Positions 36,108-46,899 of a stretch of DNA of 64,000 nucleotides are shown piece after piece. The stretch spans positions 304,043 to 368,042 of the forward strand of contig JAFGAS010000086.1 in NCBI GenBank assembly GCA_016933535.1. Reading direction: 5' to 3'. The notes beneath the pieces were generated by a model, which was not told where the DNA came from, did not search any database, and saw only the letters and a program-made list of their open reading frames with translations. Every line of letters starts with the position of its first letter. Within the stretch, counting starts at the first letter, position 1. The stretch is from Candidatus Zymogenaceae bacterium. Lineage in GTDB: Bacteria; Desulfobacterota; Zymogenia; Zymogenales; Zymogenaceae. Both the position numbers and the translations under genes were made by a program.

Positions 36108-36266
36108 ATGAGCAAAATAATAAAAAGGGCTTTTTATGCCCTTATGATCGTCTTCATGCTCGCGGGAGGTTTCGGCTGCGCAACAACGGCCTCCGTCGGG
36201 CTCGGTTACCACCTCCCCGTTGCACCCGGTGTTGGAACCGGGATATACTTTGGCATCGGCTTTTAG
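36108..36266 (+). CDS. Small exported (lipoprotein-like) 52-aa protein
   Basis: The 52-aa product has a positively charged start (MSKIIKR), a hydrophobic helix (residues 8-20) and a single Cys24 in GGFGCATT, followed by a short Gly-rich, beta-prone tail ending YFGIGF. The lipobox is imperfect because Phe stands at -2. GGAGG lies 7 nt upstream of ATG 36108, so translation is likely. It is one of very few plus-strand genes here and ends tail-to-tail with the UPF0280 gene (4-base overlap). Function unknown. Confidence 0.6.
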   Translation: MSKIIKRAFYALMIVFMLAGGFGCATTASVGLGYHLPVAPGVGTGIYFGIGF

Positions 36267-36994
36267 CCACTAAGCGCCACGATCTTAACGTCCCCTGCGG
36301 CGCCGATATTCCCATCGGCGAGCACCACCGTGCCCGACACCCCCGGTATCGCGTTGATTTGTACGAGGGCCGATTCGATATCCCGCATGTTTTTTACCCG
36401 GTTTCCCAGCGCCGTGGCGGCGGCGTCCGAAAGCGCTCCCCGGCCGGCCATGACGGTGGCAAGATCTGTTCCGCCCAGGCTCAGCGACCTGCCGATGACG
36501 GCCGATGAAGAGGAAATCCCGCACCCTTCCCTCGCATCGCCGACCTCGATGCCGATTCTCGGCCCCCTGTCATCTACGTGTAGGGCAACCACCCGTACGC
36601 CTGCCGATATTATAAAGACATCCCCACCGTTTTCCACGATGACCTCATTTGTCGACCGGGAAAGCCGCCGGGCGACGAATTCGGCGATTGCACCGGCCAC
36701 GGCCGCCATCGGGCCAACCCCCGCCAGCGACGAATCCCGGATCATCTCCTTGACGATGGGCGGCGCGTATGGATCGCCCGTAATCGGCACCAGCGACGTC
36801 TGCAATTCGGACCGGGACAGGATATATCGCTCGATGGCGTTTCGCGCGTCCATGACCGCGGCATACGCCTGGTCGGTCAGGTCCTTTTCCGCCCGAATGA
36901 AAAGGTTGGTCTCCTTGACGGTAACGGAAAATTCAACGAGATCCACCCCCCCCAATATCGTCCGATAGGTGCGGTTTCCAAAGATTGCTTGCAC
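36263..36994 (-). CDS. UPF0280 (ApbE-like fold) family protein
   Basis: A 243-aa member of the UPF0280 family, distantly related to the FAD:protein flavin transferase ApbE. Typical motifs are AGVGPMAAVAGAIAEF near residue 90 and VENGGDVFI near residue 119, then GISSSSAVIGRSLSLGGTD. The canonical ApbE metal and flavin-transfer residues cannot all be identified, so enzymatic activity is uncertain. It overlaps a plus-strand gene at its 3' end and lies 19 bases after cysE in the reverse direction of transcription. Confidence 0.8.
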   Translation of the reverse strand: MQAIFGNRTYRTILGGVDLVEFSVTVKETNLFIRAEKDLTDQAYAAVMDARNAIERYILSRSELQTSLVPITGDPYAPPIVKEMIRDSSLAGVGPMAAVAGAIAEFVARRLSRSTNEVIVENGGDVFIISAGVRVVALHVDDRGPRIGIEVGDAREGCGISSSSAVIGRSLSLGGTDLATVMAGRGALSDAAATALGNRVKNMRDIESALVQINAIPGVSGTVVLADGNIGAAGDVKIVALSG

Positions 36995-37013
36995 GGTGTC
37001 TCTGAATCCCTGT

Positions 37014-37718
37014 TTACCGGCCGTCCCGTTTATTCGCGGGTTTTACCCCTTCCAGCGCGTCGGCCAGCAATCGCTCGTGTTCCTTCAATTTCTTTTCGAG
37101 GGACCTTACCTTCTTGATGAGAAATTGAATCGCCTCCTCCTCGGGGTCCGGGAGGAGATGGTGTTCGAGGTTCACGTCCTCGTGGGGCTCGCCTTCCTGC
37201 GAGAGGATAATCCTGCCCGGTACGCCGACGACGGTTGAGCGGGCCGGGACATCCCTGACAACCACGGAGTTGGCCCCGATGCGCGTGTAGGGACCGATGA
37301 TACAGGGACCGATAATTTTGGTGCCCGCGCCCACCACCACGTGATCGGCCAGATCCGGGTGGCGTTTTTCCTTTTTCCAGCTCTTGCCGCCAAGCGTCAC
37401 CCCCTGATAGAGGGTTACGTTGTCTCCGATAATCGAAGTCTCCCCGACGACGACGCCCATTCCGTGATCGATGAAAAAGCGCCTGCCGATAGTGGCACCG
37501 GGATGGATCTCGATGCCGGTGATAAATCGACCGAATTGGGAGAGTATCCGCCCAATCAGCTTGAGCTTATGGGTCCATAACACATGGGAAACCCGGTAGA
37601 TCATCAGGGCGTGCAGCCCCGGATAGCAGATGAGTATCTCTATGGTAGTCCGGGCGGCCGGGTCCCGCTCATAGATTACCTGGATATCCTCTTTGATCGT
37701 TCGAATACAGCCGAACAT
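37014..37718 (-). CDS. cysE: Serine O-acetyltransferase CysE
   Basis: A 234-aa acetyltransferase making O-acetylserine from serine and acetyl-CoA for cysteine synthesis. An N-terminal helical part is followed by a left-handed beta-helix of hexapeptide repeats ([58 protein letters not shown]). A 40-residue charged C-terminal helix follows. ATG 37718 has GGA 8 nt upstream and is preferred over an ATG three codons earlier, whose ribosome site would be too close. Confidence 0.93.
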   Translation of the reverse strand: MFGCIRTIKEDIQVIYERDPAARTTIEILICYPGLHALMIYRVSHVLWTHKLKLIGRILSQFGRFITGIEIHPGATIGRRFFIDHGMGVVVGETSIIGDNVTLYQGVTLGGKSWKKEKRHPDLADHVVVGAGTKIIGPCIIGPYTRIGANSVVVRDVPARSTVVGVPGRIILSQEGEPHEDVNLEHHLLPDPEEEAIQFLIKKVRSLEKKLKEHERLLADALEGVKPANKRDGR

Positions 37719-37846
37719 ATATGTCATATCCTTTATGAAGATCGCCCATAAGGGACGTGTTGTACAAGAATCTCGACAGGCCGCACGGCCGTTGTACGGC
37801 CGTTTTACCGATCCGGCCCGCCGCGGCCGATAGACCGGATATCCTC

Positions 37847-38806
37847 CTAAGAATTAAAAACTCCGATCTTTCTGAATCGCTCGTAGCGAGCGTCGACAAG
37901 ACGGTCGACGGGAACCTTCATGAGTTGTGAAAGGTGGCGTTGCACGGCTCCGTTGAGGCTCTGGGCCGCCGCGGCATGATCCCGGTGGGCGCCCCCGTGG
38001 GGCTCGGGTATTATCTCATCGATCAGTCCGAAGGCAAAGTTATCCTGTGCGGTGGATTTGAGGGCCTCGGCAGCCTTGCGTTTCATGGTGTGGTCTTTCC
38101 AGAGGATCGAGGCGCATCCTTCCGGAGAAACGACCGAATAATTGGCATGCTCCATCATCAATATCCGGTCGCCGACCGCAAGGGCCAGCGCACCGCCGCT
38201 GCCGCCCTCCCCCAGCACGACCGTAATGATCGGGGTCTTGAGCATCGAGAGGATCGCCATCGTGCGGGCGATCGCCTCCGACTGGCCCCGTTCTTCCGCC
38301 TCCACGCCCGGGTAGGCCCCCGGAGTGTCCACCATGGTGATGAGCGGAAGGCAAAAACGCTGGGCCAATTCCATCAGCCGCTGCGCCTTCCGGTAGCCTT
38401 CCGGATGGGGCATTCCGAAGTTTCTCTTCATTCGCTCCTTTAAACCTCGCCCCTTCTGGTTGCCGATCACCACGACCCGTACGTTGTGAAAGGTCCCAAA
38501 TCCTCCCACGACGGCCGGATCGTCACCGAAAAGACGATCTCCCTTCAACTCGATAAAATCATCAAAGGCCAGTGAGATGTAGTCGAGCATCTGGGGCCGC
38601 TTTTCGTGCCGTGATATCTCGACTTTTTTCCATCGGTCCATCTTGTCAAAATAGTCGAGCTCGAGGCGCTCGGCCTGCGCCTGGAGTTTTTCGAGGGATT
38701 TGCTTATCTCGAGATTCGGTTGCCCTCCCGATGCGTTCTTAATCGCCCGAATCTTTCGATAGAGCTCACCGATACTTCGCTCGAATTTGGCGCCGTTTTC
38801 TACCAA
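37847..38806 (-). CDS. accA: Acetyl-CoA carboxylase carboxyltransferase subunit alpha
   Basis: A 319-aa AccA. With AccD it moves CO2 from carboxybiotin to acetyl-CoA to make malonyl-CoA. Motifs include [53 protein letters not shown], and [40 protein letters not shown]. The N-terminal coiled region is also typical. It starts with TTG, with a strong GGGAGGA site 5 nt upstream. It lies 12 bases after dnaE. accD is not in the window. Confidence 0.95.
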   Translation of the reverse strand: MVENGAKFERSIGELYRKIRAIKNASGGQPNLEISKSLEKLQAQAERLELDYFDKMDRWKKVEISRHEKRPQMLDYISLAFDDFIELKGDRLFGDDPAVVGGFGTFHNVRVVVIGNQKGRGLKERMKRNFGMPHPEGYRKAQRLMELAQRFCLPLITMVDTPGAYPGVEAEERGQSEAIARTMAILSMLKTPIITVVLGEGGSGGALALAVGDRILMMEHANYSVVSPEGCASILWKDHTMKRKAAEALKSTAQDNFAFGLIDEIIPEPHGGAHRDHAAAAQSLNGAVQRHLSQLMKVPVDRLVDARYERFRKIGVFNS

Positions 38807-38818
38807 CAGTTCCTCCCG

Positions 38819-41800
38819 TTATGCCAGATTGACCGATCCGTCGTAAAAAATCTCTCCTACCGCCTTGATGAAGCCGTCCGTCGGGTCCACCGTTAGTTTT
38901 TCGGGAAGCGAGATCGTGACACATTCATGCGCGTTGCATATCCTCAAGAACACCCGGGACCCGCCGCGGTTTTTCTCGATCAATTCTCTGAGGGCGGCGA
39001 TCCGCTCCTCGGGGAGATCCAGATCGTTCACCTCGATATAGACCGACCGACCACCGTTTTGCGGCACCTTTGAGAGAGGCGTTATCTTCCTGACGATTAC
39101 CTTGGCCGACTCCTCGCCCTTATCGAGATTTCCCTCCATGAGGATCGGCGTATCCTCCGCAAGATACTCCCGGGACTCGGCAAAGGTATCCGCAAAGACG
39201 ACCGTCTCGACCAGTCCCTTGGTGTCTTCCAGCGTCACGAAGGCCATCCGGTCTCCCTTTTTGGTGATGATCTCCCTGATCGCGGCGACGATACCCCCGA
39301 TAACCACCGGCGACTTGTCTTGCATATCGACAATCGAAACGCTATCGCAGGTGGCGACAGTCTTGAGGATATTGAGGTGCTGGGTGAGGGGATGGCCGGT
39401 GATATAAAATCCGAGGCTTTCCTTTTCGTTGGCCAGCGTTATCTGATCGCTCCAATCCGGGACGTCCGGGTAGTCCTCCTCGAAATCGGCCTCCGGCCCC
39501 GCCGGTGAGTCCTTGGTCCTGATGTGGTCGAAGATGCTCATCTGTCCCCGTCTCAGGTCTTCCTGATGGTTTTGCCCCGTCTCCATGGCCCGGTCGGCGG
39601 CCGCCATCATTCTGGAGCGGCTGCGGCCGAAGCAATCGAAGGCACCGCATTTGACGAGACTCTCGACGACCCGTTTATTGACCCTCCTGAGGTCGACCCG
39701 GCGGGAGAAATCGAACAGGGATGCGAAGGGCCCGCCGGTCTGTTTGGCATCGAGGATCGATTCGATGGCCGATTCTCCCACGTTCTTGACGGCCTTCAGC
39801 CCGAAACGGATCACGTCTCCCGACACGGTAAAGTCAAGACCGCTCTCGTTTACGTGGGGGGGCGCAACCTCGATACCCATGTCCCGACACTCGCCCATGT
39901 ATTTCATGATCTTATCGGTATCGTCCATTTCCGAGGTCAGGAGCGCCGCCATGAATTCCACCGGATAGTGGGCCTTCAGGTAGGCCGTCCTATACGCGAC
40001 CATTGCATATGCGGCGCTGTGAGATTTATTAAATCCGTACTCGGCGAATTCCTCCATCTGGGTGAATATCTTTTCCGCCTTTTTCGGATCGATCTTGTTA
40101 TGTATGGCACCGTTGACGAACTTCTCGCGCTGGCGCGCCATTTCCTCCCGTATCTTCTTGCCCATGGCACGTCTCAGCAGGTCGCTATCGGCCGTGGTAA
40201 AATCGGCGAGTTTTATGGCGATCTGCATGACCTGCTCCTGATAGACCATGACACCGTAGGTATCGGTCAGGATTTCCTTGAGCTGGGGCAGCTCGTATCT
40301 GATCGCCTTTTGGCTATGCTTTCGTTTAATATACTCATCGGTCATGCCGGTATTGAGGGGACCGGGACGGTACAGCGCCACCAGCGCAATTATTTCCTCG
40401 AACTTCTCCGGGATGAGCCTGACCATCAGGTCCTTCATGCCGGATCCCTCCAGCTGAAAAACGCCGTCGGTATTTCCCGACTGAAAGAGCTGATAGGTCT
40501 TTTTATCATCGAGAGGGATGCTCGATATATCAATATCCTCACCCCGATTATCCCTGATAAGATGTATCGCATGATCGATGACGGTCAGGGTCTTCAGACC
40601 CAGGAAGTCAAACTTGATCAGCCCGAGCTTCTCCACGCCCTTCATGTCAAACTGAGTGACCACCTCACCCTTCTGCCCCCTCGTGAGCGCCATGTAGTCC
40701 ACCAGCGGTCGGTTACTGATCACCATCCCGGCGGCGTGCGTGGAGGAGTGGCGGTTGAGACCCTCCAACGATCGCGCGATCTCGATGAGCCGGGCTATCC
40801 GTTGGTCGGACTCTATGAGCTCCCGCAGCCGGGGCTCGGTCTTCACGGCATCTTCCAGCGTGATGTTCAGCGGCATGGTCGGGATCAGTTTTGCGATCTT
40901 ATCCACCTCGGGGTAGCTCATGTCCAGCACCCGCCCCACGTCCCGGACGACCGCCCGCGCCTGCATCTTGCCGAAGGTGATGATCTGGGCAACCCGCTCC
41001 TGGCCCCCGTACTTCTCCGAGACGTACCTGATCACTTCGTCCCGTCCGTTCCTGCAGAAATCGATATCGATATCAGGCATCGATATCCGCTCCGGATTCA
41101 GGAACCGCTCGAACAGGAGGTCGTAGGCCAGGGGATCGATATCGGTAATTCCGAGGCTGTAGGCCACAAGGCTGCCCGCCGCCGACCCCCTTCCCGGCCC
41201 GACCGGGATACATTTAGTTTTCGCGTAGTTGATGAAATCGGCAACGATCAGGAAATACCCGGCAAATCCCATGCGTTTGATGGTGACGGTCTCCTTTTCG
41301 AGACGTTCCAGGTAGAGCCGCCGGGTATTCTCACAATCATCCCGGCCGGCAAAAAGCTTCCCCGACCGTCGGTCAAATCCCTGCCTGACCTCCTTTTCGA
41401 AGTAGGCGTTGATATCCTCCCCCTCGGGGACCCGGTATTCGGGAAACTGGAATGTACCGAAAGAAAAGGCAAACGTGCACCGCTCGGCGACGACAAGGGT
41501 GTTCGTGATCGCCTCGGGCAATTCGGAAAAGGCGCGAATCATCTCCTCGGGCGACTTGACGTAGAACTCGTCGGTCGTCATCCTGATACGACCGGGGTCA
41601 CTGATCGTCTTTCCGGTCTGGATACACAGGAGCGCTTCGTGGGCGGCGGCATCGGCCCGCTTCATGTAGTGGCAGTCGTTGGTGGCGACTATCGGCAGCG
41701 AGAGTCGGCGGGCCATCTCGATGAGCACGCGGTTTACCTTCCGCTGTTCCGCGATGCCGTTTTCCATCAACTCGAGGAAAAATCTGCCGGGATATATCTC

Positions 41801-42298
41801 GGAAAAGACGCCCGCGGTATCCATCGCCCCTCGTTCATCCCCCCGGAGAATCTTGCTGGCGATTTCTCCCTTGAGACATGCCGATAGGGCGGTGAGGCCG
41901 GCGCTATATCGGGAAAGGAGCTCTTTATCGACCCGCGGCTTGTAGTAGAAACCCTCGAGATGGGCGTGAGTCAAGAGCCGGTTCAGGTTTCGATATCCTT
42001 GTTCGTTTTCGACGAGAAGGACGAGGTGATTGTTTTTTTCGGCAGCCGATCCCGCCTCCCGGTCGGTGTAGCTTCCGGGCGCAACGTAAACCTCGCAGCC
42101 GATGATCGGTTTGATGCCGGCTTCTTTGGCCTGCAGAAAAAAATCGAGCGCTCCGAAGACGTTGCCGTGGTCGGTGACGGCTACCGCCGGCATCTTCATA
42201 TCCCGGGCGGCGACGAAGAGGTCCTTGAGACGAATGGCCCCGTCCAGCAGGCTGTATTGGGTGTGAAGGTGAAGATGGACGAACTGGGAATCGGCCAT
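38819..42298 (-). CDS. dnaE: DNA polymerase III alpha subunit
   Basis: A 1159-aa replicative polymerase of the DnaE1 type. The order is PHP domain (HLHLHTQYSLLDGAIR at the N-terminus), polymerase core with catalytic acids in MPDIDIDFCRNGRDEV (about residues 400-415), a tandem HhH/fingers region, and a C-terminal OB-fold domain (VVIGGIVAAIREIITKKGDRMAFVTLED). ATG 42298 overlaps nothing and follows guaA by 2 bases; four upstream codons lie inside guaA. The length is normal. Confidence 0.97.
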   Translation of the reverse strand: MADSQFVHLHLHTQYSLLDGAIRLKDLFVAARDMKMPAVAVTDHGNVFGALDFFLQAKEAGIKPIIGCEVYVAPGSYTDREAGSAAEKNNHLVLLVENEQGYRNLNRLLTHAHLEGFYYKPRVDKELLSRYSAGLTALSACLKGEIASKILRGDERGAMDTAGVFSEIYPGRFFLELMENGIAEQRKVNRVLIEMARRLSLPIVATNDCHYMKRADAAAHEALLCIQTGKTISDPGRIRMTTDEFYVKSPEEMIRAFSELPEAITNTLVVAERCTFAFSFGTFQFPEYRVPEGEDINAYFEKEVRQGFDRRSGKLFAGRDDCENTRRLYLERLEKETVTIKRMGFAGYFLIVADFINYAKTKCIPVGPGRGSAAGSLVAYSLGITDIDPLAYDLLFERFLNPERISMPDIDIDFCRNGRDEVIRYVSEKYGGQERVAQIITFGKMQARAVVRDVGRVLDMSYPEVDKIAKLIPTMPLNITLEDAVKTEPRLRELIESDQRIARLIEIARSLEGLNRHSSTHAAGMVISNRPLVDYMALTRGQKGEVVTQFDMKGVEKLGLIKFDFLGLKTLTVIDHAIHLIRDNRGEDIDISSIPLDDKKTYQLFQSGNTDGVFQLEGSGMKDLMVRLIPEKFEEIIALVALYRPGPLNTGMTDEYIKRKHSQKAIRYELPQLKEILTDTYGVMVYQEQVMQIAIKLADFTTADSDLLRRAMGKKIREEMARQREKFVNGAIHNKIDPKKAEKIFTQMEEFAEYGFNKSHSAAYAMVAYRTAYLKAHYPVEFMAALLTSEMDDTDKIMKYMGECRDMGIEVAPPHVNESGLDFTVSGDVIRFGLKAVKNVGESAIESILDAKQTGGPFASLFDFSRRVDLRRVNKRVVESLVKCGAFDCFGRSRSRMMAAADRAMETGQNHQEDLRRGQMSIFDHIRTKDSPAGPEADFEEDYPDVPDWSDQITLANEKESLGFYITGHPLTQHLNILKTVATCDSVSIVDMQDKSPVVIGGIVAAIREIITKKGDRMAFVTLEDTKGLVETVVFADTFAESREYLAEDTPILMEGNLDKGEESAKVIVRKITPLSKVPQNGGRSVYIEVNDLDLPEERIAALRELIEKNRGGSRVFLRICNAHECVTISLPEKLTVDPTDGFIKAVGEIFYDGSVNLA

Positions 42299-42300
42299 GA

Positions 42301-43962
42301 CTACTCCCACTCTATGGTGCTCGGTGGCTTGGTGGAGACATCATAGACGACACGGTTGACGCCCTTTACCTCATTGATAATGCGGGAGGCGATCCGGGCC
42401 AGGACATCGTAGGGAAGCCGCACCCAGTCGGCGGTCATTCCGTCCAGGCTGTTGACGATCCGCAGGGCCACGACGTTGTCATAGGTCCGCTCGTCCCCCA
42501 TGACCCCCACGGTCTTGACGGGAAGCAGCACCGCGAAGGCCTGCCAGATTTCGTCATAGAGGTCGGCGGACTTGATTTCGTTTTCGACAATAACGTCGGC
42601 CTCTCTTAACAAGTCGCAGTTTTTCTTAGTTACTTCGCCTAGTATCCTCACGGCAAGGCCGGGACCTGGGAAGGGGTGACGGCCAATAATCTCGGTGGGA
42701 AGATTTAGTTCATTTCCAAGTACTCGTACCTCGTCCTTAAAGAGTTCCTTGAGCGGCTCTATAAGGATAAGGTTCATGACATCCGGCAGCCCCCCGACGT
42801 TGTGGTGGCTCTTGATGGTGGCAGACGGTCCCTTGAACGAAACGCTTTCGATCACGTCGGGATAGAGCGTGCCCTGAGCAAGGTATTTCACACCGGGGAT
42901 GACGGCGGCCTCTTCCTCGAAAATCTCGATAAAGAGATTGCCGATGATCTTTCGCTTCTTTTCGGGATCAACGATACCCGAAAGCCGGGAGAGGAACTGG
43001 TCTTCGGCATCGACCACATGCAGATCCATTCCAAAGTGACCCTTAAATACCTTCTTTACTCGCTCCGTCTCCCCTTTTTTGAGAAGACCATTGTCGACGA
43101 AGATACATGTAAGGTTTTCACCAATAGCACGGAATAGTAGCGCCGCAACTACTGACGAATCAACGCCTCCGGAAAGAGCACAAATGACATGATCATTTCC
43201 AACCTGCTCCTTGACACGAGCGACTTCCGTATCAATGAATGAACGCATTGTCCAGAGGCCATGAAGTCCTGCAACATCAAAGAGAAAATTATGTAATATC
43301 TCTGATCCCTGGGGCGTGTGGGATACTTCAGGATGGAACTGAACGCCATAGACGCCTGCATCGATATTTTCAAAAGATGCGGTAACCGCATATCCACTCG
43401 CGGCTGTTATAACAAATCCTTCAGGTGGCTCAATTATACTATCTCCGTGGCTCATCCATACATCCAGTTTTTCTCTATCACTGAGACCTGAATAGAGCTT
43501 TCCCGGTGCCAAGAATATGCTTTTATTACCAATGTCTACTTTTTGAGGTTTAGATTTATAGTTATCCTCTGTTTTCTCCTTATCTTTTATATCATCATAA
43601 TACTCTTGAGGGAGTATATATACTACATCTCTCCCATATTCTCTTGTCTCCAAAGGTACTACCTTTCCGCCCATAAGATGCGCGATTAACTGCATCCCAT
43701 AACAAATACCGAGGATAGGTATCCCCAAACTAAAAATATCAGCATTAATTATTGGGGCGTTTTTATCATAAACACTTGAAGGGCCACCCGACAGAACAAT
43801 CGCTTTTGGCGATAACTCCTTAAGTCTTTCTATCCCTATATTATATGCGTGGATTTCGCAATAGACGTGCTGCTCCCGGATACGCCGCGCGATAAGCTGG
43901 GTATACTGGGAGCCGAAATCGAGAATGACGACTTTTTCCTGGTGGATATCGGTATTCATCAA
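42301..43962 (-). CDS. guaA: GMP synthase (glutamine-hydrolysing)
   Basis: A 553-aa bifunctional enzyme turning XMP into GMP. The glutaminase domain has nucleophile Cys in GICYGMQ (about residue 88) and FHPEVSHT with the catalytic His/Glu; the ATP-PPase domain has SGGVDSS (about residue 270); the C-terminal dimerisation domain ends KPPSTIEWE. It is about 28 residues longer than E. coli GuaA because of a lysine-rich insert near residues 115-145. The middle of the gene (about 42600-43850) is visibly AT-richer than both ends and all neighbours, suggesting a mosaic origin. All catalytic motifs are intact. Confidence 0.95.
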   Translation of the reverse strand: MMNTDIHQEKVVILDFGSQYTQLIARRIREQHVYCEIHAYNIGIERLKELSPKAIVLSGGPSSVYDKNAPIINADIFSLGIPILGICYGMQLIAHLMGGKVVPLETREYGRDVVYILPQEYYDDIKDKEKTEDNYKSKPQKVDIGNKSIFLAPGKLYSGLSDREKLDVWMSHGDSIIEPPEGFVITAASGYAVTASFENIDAGVYGVQFHPEVSHTPQGSEILHNFLFDVAGLHGLWTMRSFIDTEVARVKEQVGNDHVICALSGGVDSSVVAALLFRAIGENLTCIFVDNGLLKKGETERVKKVFKGHFGMDLHVVDAEDQFLSRLSGIVDPEKKRKIIGNLFIEIFEEEAAVIPGVKYLAQGTLYPDVIESVSFKGPSATIKSHHNVGGLPDVMNLILIEPLKELFKDEVRVLGNELNLPTEIIGRHPFPGPGLAVRILGEVTKKNCDLLREADVIVENEIKSADLYDEIWQAFAVLLPVKTVGVMGDERTYDNVVALRIVNSLDGMTADWVRLPYDVLARIASRIINEVKGVNRVVYDVSTKPPSTIEWE

Positions 43963-43965
43963 GGC

Positions 43966-45417
43966 CTACTCCAGTCGATAATTCGGCGCCTCCTGGGTGA
44001 TGATGACGTCGTGAACGTGGGATTCGCGCAGGCCCGCCGGAGTGATCCGTACGAAGGGAATATTCCCCTGAAGCTCTTGGATCGAGGAGGTTCCCAGGTA
44101 GCCCATCCCCGCCTTAAGCCCGCCGGTTAATTGGTAAATAGAATTGGAAAGCGGCCCCTTGTACGGAACCCGTCCCTCGATTCCCTCGGGGACGAGCTTG
44201 GCCTCCTCGATAATATCCTCTTGCCCGTATCGGTCCCTGCTCCCCTTTCTCAGGGATTCCATCGATCCCATGCCCCGATAGGTCTTATAGGACCGCCCCT
44301 GAAAGAGGATCATGTCTCCGGGGCTCTCGTCGGTGCCGGCAAAGAGACTGCCGATCATAACGGTATCGGCTCCGGCCGCCATGGCCTTGGTGACGTCCCC
44401 CGAAAACTTTATTCCTCCGTCGGCTATCAGCGGTATCCCCTTCTTCTTGGCGATCTTGGAACATTCCCGAATCGCCGTGAACTGCGGCATTCCGACGCCC
44501 GCAACGATCCGCGTGGTGCAGATGGAACCGGGGCCCATGCCCACCTTGACGGCATCGGCGCCGGCCGCTATCAGCGCCGCGCACCCATCCGAGGTCGCGA
44601 CGTTTCCGGCTATCAGGGGAAGATTCTTAAAGTTCCTTTTCGTATCCCTCACGGCATCCATGACCATTTTCGAGTGGCCGTGGGCCGTATCGACGACGAT
44701 GACATCCACCCGGACGTCCAGTAGCGCCTGTATACGCTCCTCCCGGTCGATCCCCACCCCAACGGCCGCGCCGACCAGGAGCCTTCCCATACCGTCCTTG
44801 GCCGCGCAGGGATACTTCTTGGTCTTCTGAATATCCTTGATGGTAATGAGGCCCTTGAGATTGAACTGATCGTCTACCACGAGGAGTTTTTCGATTCGAT
44901 GCTCATGGAGTATTTTTTTTGACTCCTCCATGGAGATACCCGGGCTGACGGTAACGAGGTTATGTTTGGTCATGACCTCCTGAACCGGCAGCTCGAGATT
45001 CTCCTCGAAACGAAGGTCCCGGTTGGTGAGGATTCCCATAAGCCGGTTACCCTTCACGACGGGAACACCCGAGATTCGGTATTTTTCCATGATCGCAAGG
45101 GCTTCGCCTATCTTCCGATCCGGTTCAATGGTAATCGGGTCGACGATCATGCCGCTTTCCGACTTCTTAACCTTGTCCACCTCATGGGCCTGGCCTCTTA
45201 CGGGAAGGTTGCGGTGAATGATTCCGATCCCCCCTTCCTGGGCCATGCTGATGGCCGTTGCGGATTCGGTTACGGTATCCATGGCGGCCGAGACGATCGG
45301 GATATTGAGCCGTATCGTGTTTGTCAGCCGCGTTTTTATATCCACATCGCGCGGGAGGATTTCTGTCGCCCTCGGTATGAGGAGGATATCGTCAAAGGTA
45401 AGTCCCCATTCTTCCAT
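43966..45417 (-). CDS. guaB: IMP dehydrogenase
   Basis: A 483-aa enzyme oxidising IMP to XMP with NAD+, the step before GuaA. Two CBS domains are inserted at about residues 90-210 ([26 protein letters not shown]). The catalytic loop [15 protein letters not shown] contains the active Cys near residue 302, and the IMP-binding [14 protein letters not shown] and MGSMESL segments follow. It lies 3 bases upstream of guaA, forming a purine operon. The length is normal. Confidence 0.97.
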   Translation of the reverse strand: MEEWGLTFDDILLIPRATEILPRDVDIKTRLTNTIRLNIPIVSAAMDTVTESATAISMAQEGGIGIIHRNLPVRGQAHEVDKVKKSESGMIVDPITIEPDRKIGEALAIMEKYRISGVPVVKGNRLMGILTNRDLRFEENLELPVQEVMTKHNLVTVSPGISMEESKKILHEHRIEKLLVVDDQFNLKGLITIKDIQKTKKYPCAAKDGMGRLLVGAAVGVGIDREERIQALLDVRVDVIVVDTAHGHSKMVMDAVRDTKRNFKNLPLIAGNVATSDGCAALIAAGADAVKVGMGPGSICTTRIVAGVGMPQFTAIRECSKIAKKKGIPLIADGGIKFSGDVTKAMAAGADTVMIGSLFAGTDESPGDMILFQGRSYKTYRGMGSMESLRKGSRDRYGQEDIIEEAKLVPEGIEGRVPYKGPLSNSIYQLTGGLKAGMGYLGTSSIQELQGNIPFVRITPAGLRESHVHDVIITQEAPNYRLE

Positions 45418-45510
45418 ATGAACCCCTGATTAAAGGGCGCCCCCCGGAGCGCACCCATGTCTCCGCGGGGCCGACCTGTTATAGATAAGATAATGAGACG
45501 CTAACAGGGT

Positions 45511-46443
45511 CTATACGTACGGCCGTTTGAGCAGTCCCTCGATAATCCCCTCGAGGATTCCCCGGTCGCTCACAATCAAGCCGCCGACACCGAATCGCTC
45601 TATTATCGCCCGTGCGGCGATCGCCCCGGCGATGATAACGTCCTCTCGTCCCCTTGTCATAACAGGATAACGGACCAGTCGCTGTTTGCCCGTCATCATC
45701 AGAAGCTTATTCAGGATGATATCGATACGCTCCCGTGTGAGAAGACAACCTTCGACGGCGTTCGGGTCATACACGCCGAGACCAAGATCGACCGCCGCCA
45801 GTGTCGTTACGGTGCCGGCCGTTCCCGCAAGACGTAACGACTCTGCGGTCGGCATGAACCGATTATATACCTGATCGATCCTTTTTTCCAGAAAATTTAA
45901 AAGGCGATCGATCTCTTCTCTTATGGGCGGGTCACTCGTGAGGAAAAGCTCGGTAACGCGAACGACACCGATGTCGGTGCTGACGATATCCGTAATATCC
46001 CCATCCCTGGCGTGGATGAACTCGGTGCTCCCTCCCCCGATATCTATAACGACGAGATCTCCCCGATCCCCGCAAACGACCGGCGCCATTCCGTCCATGA
46101 CCAGACGGGCCTCCTGGATGCCGGAAATGACCTCGACCTCGACGCCGGCCGAAATGGCGGCCGCTATGAATTCGGCGGCGTTTTCAGCCTCCCTGACGGC
46201 GCTGGTCGCCACCGCTCGATAGCGCGTTGCCCCGAGGTTTTCCCAGTGTCTTCTGAAGCCGCCGAGAGCGTCGGCCGTCCGGGCGATCGCCACAGGGCTG
46301 AGCCGCCGGGATGACCCGATCCCCTCCCCGAGGCGCGTTATTCTCTGAACCCTGTCGATGACGCGAAATCCGTGCCCCGTTTCATCTTCTCCCACCATCA
46401 ACCGAACGGTATTGGATCCCACGTCCACCGAGGCCAGGCGCAT
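45511..46443 (-). CDS. Ppx/GppA family phosphatase
   Basis: A 310-aa member of the exopolyphosphatase/guanosine pentaphosphatase family with the actin-like ASKHA fold. N-terminal DVGSNTVRLMVGE (phosphate 1), a Glu-containing ATSAVREAENAAEF loop, VVIDIGGGSTEFI (phosphate 2) and GTAGTVTTLAAVDL are all visible. The short length, without a C-terminal HD domain, fits the single-core type. Substrate (polyP or pppGpp) cannot be told. It begins directly after the cNMP-binding gene. Confidence 0.88.
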   Translation of the reverse strand: MRLASVDVGSNTVRLMVGEDETGHGFRVIDRVQRITRLGEGIGSSRRLSPVAIARTADALGGFRRHWENLGATRYRAVATSAVREAENAAEFIAAAISAGVEVEVISGIQEARLVMDGMAPVVCGDRGDLVVIDIGGGSTEFIHARDGDITDIVSTDIGVVRVTELFLTSDPPIREEIDRLLNFLEKRIDQVYNRFMPTAESLRLAGTAGTVTTLAAVDLGLGVYDPNAVEGCLLTRERIDIILNKLLMMTGKQRLVRYPVMTRGREDVIIAGAIAARAIIERFGVGGLIVSDRGILEGIIEGLLKRPYV

Positions 46444-46896
46444 CTACGACTCCACCCCGAGGGACTCCGTCATGAGGGGGACGTTTTGACGGACCAGCCA
46501 GACCGTCCGTCGAAAGAGCGACAGGACAAAGACAACCGCGATATCGGGTCGCTGTCCGGAGAGCCGGGCCAACCCTTCTCGGGAAAAAACCAGGGTTTGT
46601 GCATCCTCGACTGCCCGCGCCGTAACAACCCGGGCTCCCCCGTCGATTACCGCCAGTTCGCCGAAACTATCCCCGGGCCCGAGTTGTGCCAGGCGCTTTT
46701 CAACCCCTTCCGTAACCATCTTTGTCAGCGATATGGATCCCGTCTCGATAAAGAAGAGCGATTCTCCCTGCATCTTTTCCACGAAAATGAGAGACCCTTG
46801 TTTGAAACGCCGTGCTGTCAGGTATTCGGAAAACACGGCAAGCATCTCGTCGCTCATCTCCGATAGAATCGAATATTTCTTGAGGTCGGCGGTCAT
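46444..46896 (-). CDS. Cyclic-nucleotide-binding-domain protein
   Basis: A 150-aa protein made of a single cNMP-binding beta-roll. The pattern runs LSEMSDEMLAVFSEYLTARRF, FIETGSISL, the phosphate-binding cassette GDSFGELAVIDGGARVVTARA (about residues 78-98), and a C-terminal helix. It has no helix-turn-helix, so it is not a Crp-type DNA-binding protein; it may be a stand-alone sensor or regulatory partner. It lies between an enoyl-CoA hydratase and ppx/gppA genes with 0-3 base gaps, so all three are probably co-transcribed. Confidence 0.82.
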   Translation of the reverse strand: MTADLKKYSILSEMSDEMLAVFSEYLTARRFKQGSLIFVEKMQGESLFFIETGSISLTKMVTEGVEKRLAQLGPGDSFGELAVIDGGARVVTARAVEDAQTLVFSREGLARLSGQRPDIAVVFVLSLFRRTVWLVRQNVPLMTESLGVES

Positions 46897-46899
46897 ACG

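Noticed and set aside
37783..37806. Terminator after accA
   Set aside because: CGGCCGT direct/inverted repeats form only a 7-bp stem and on the minus strand no U-tract follows.
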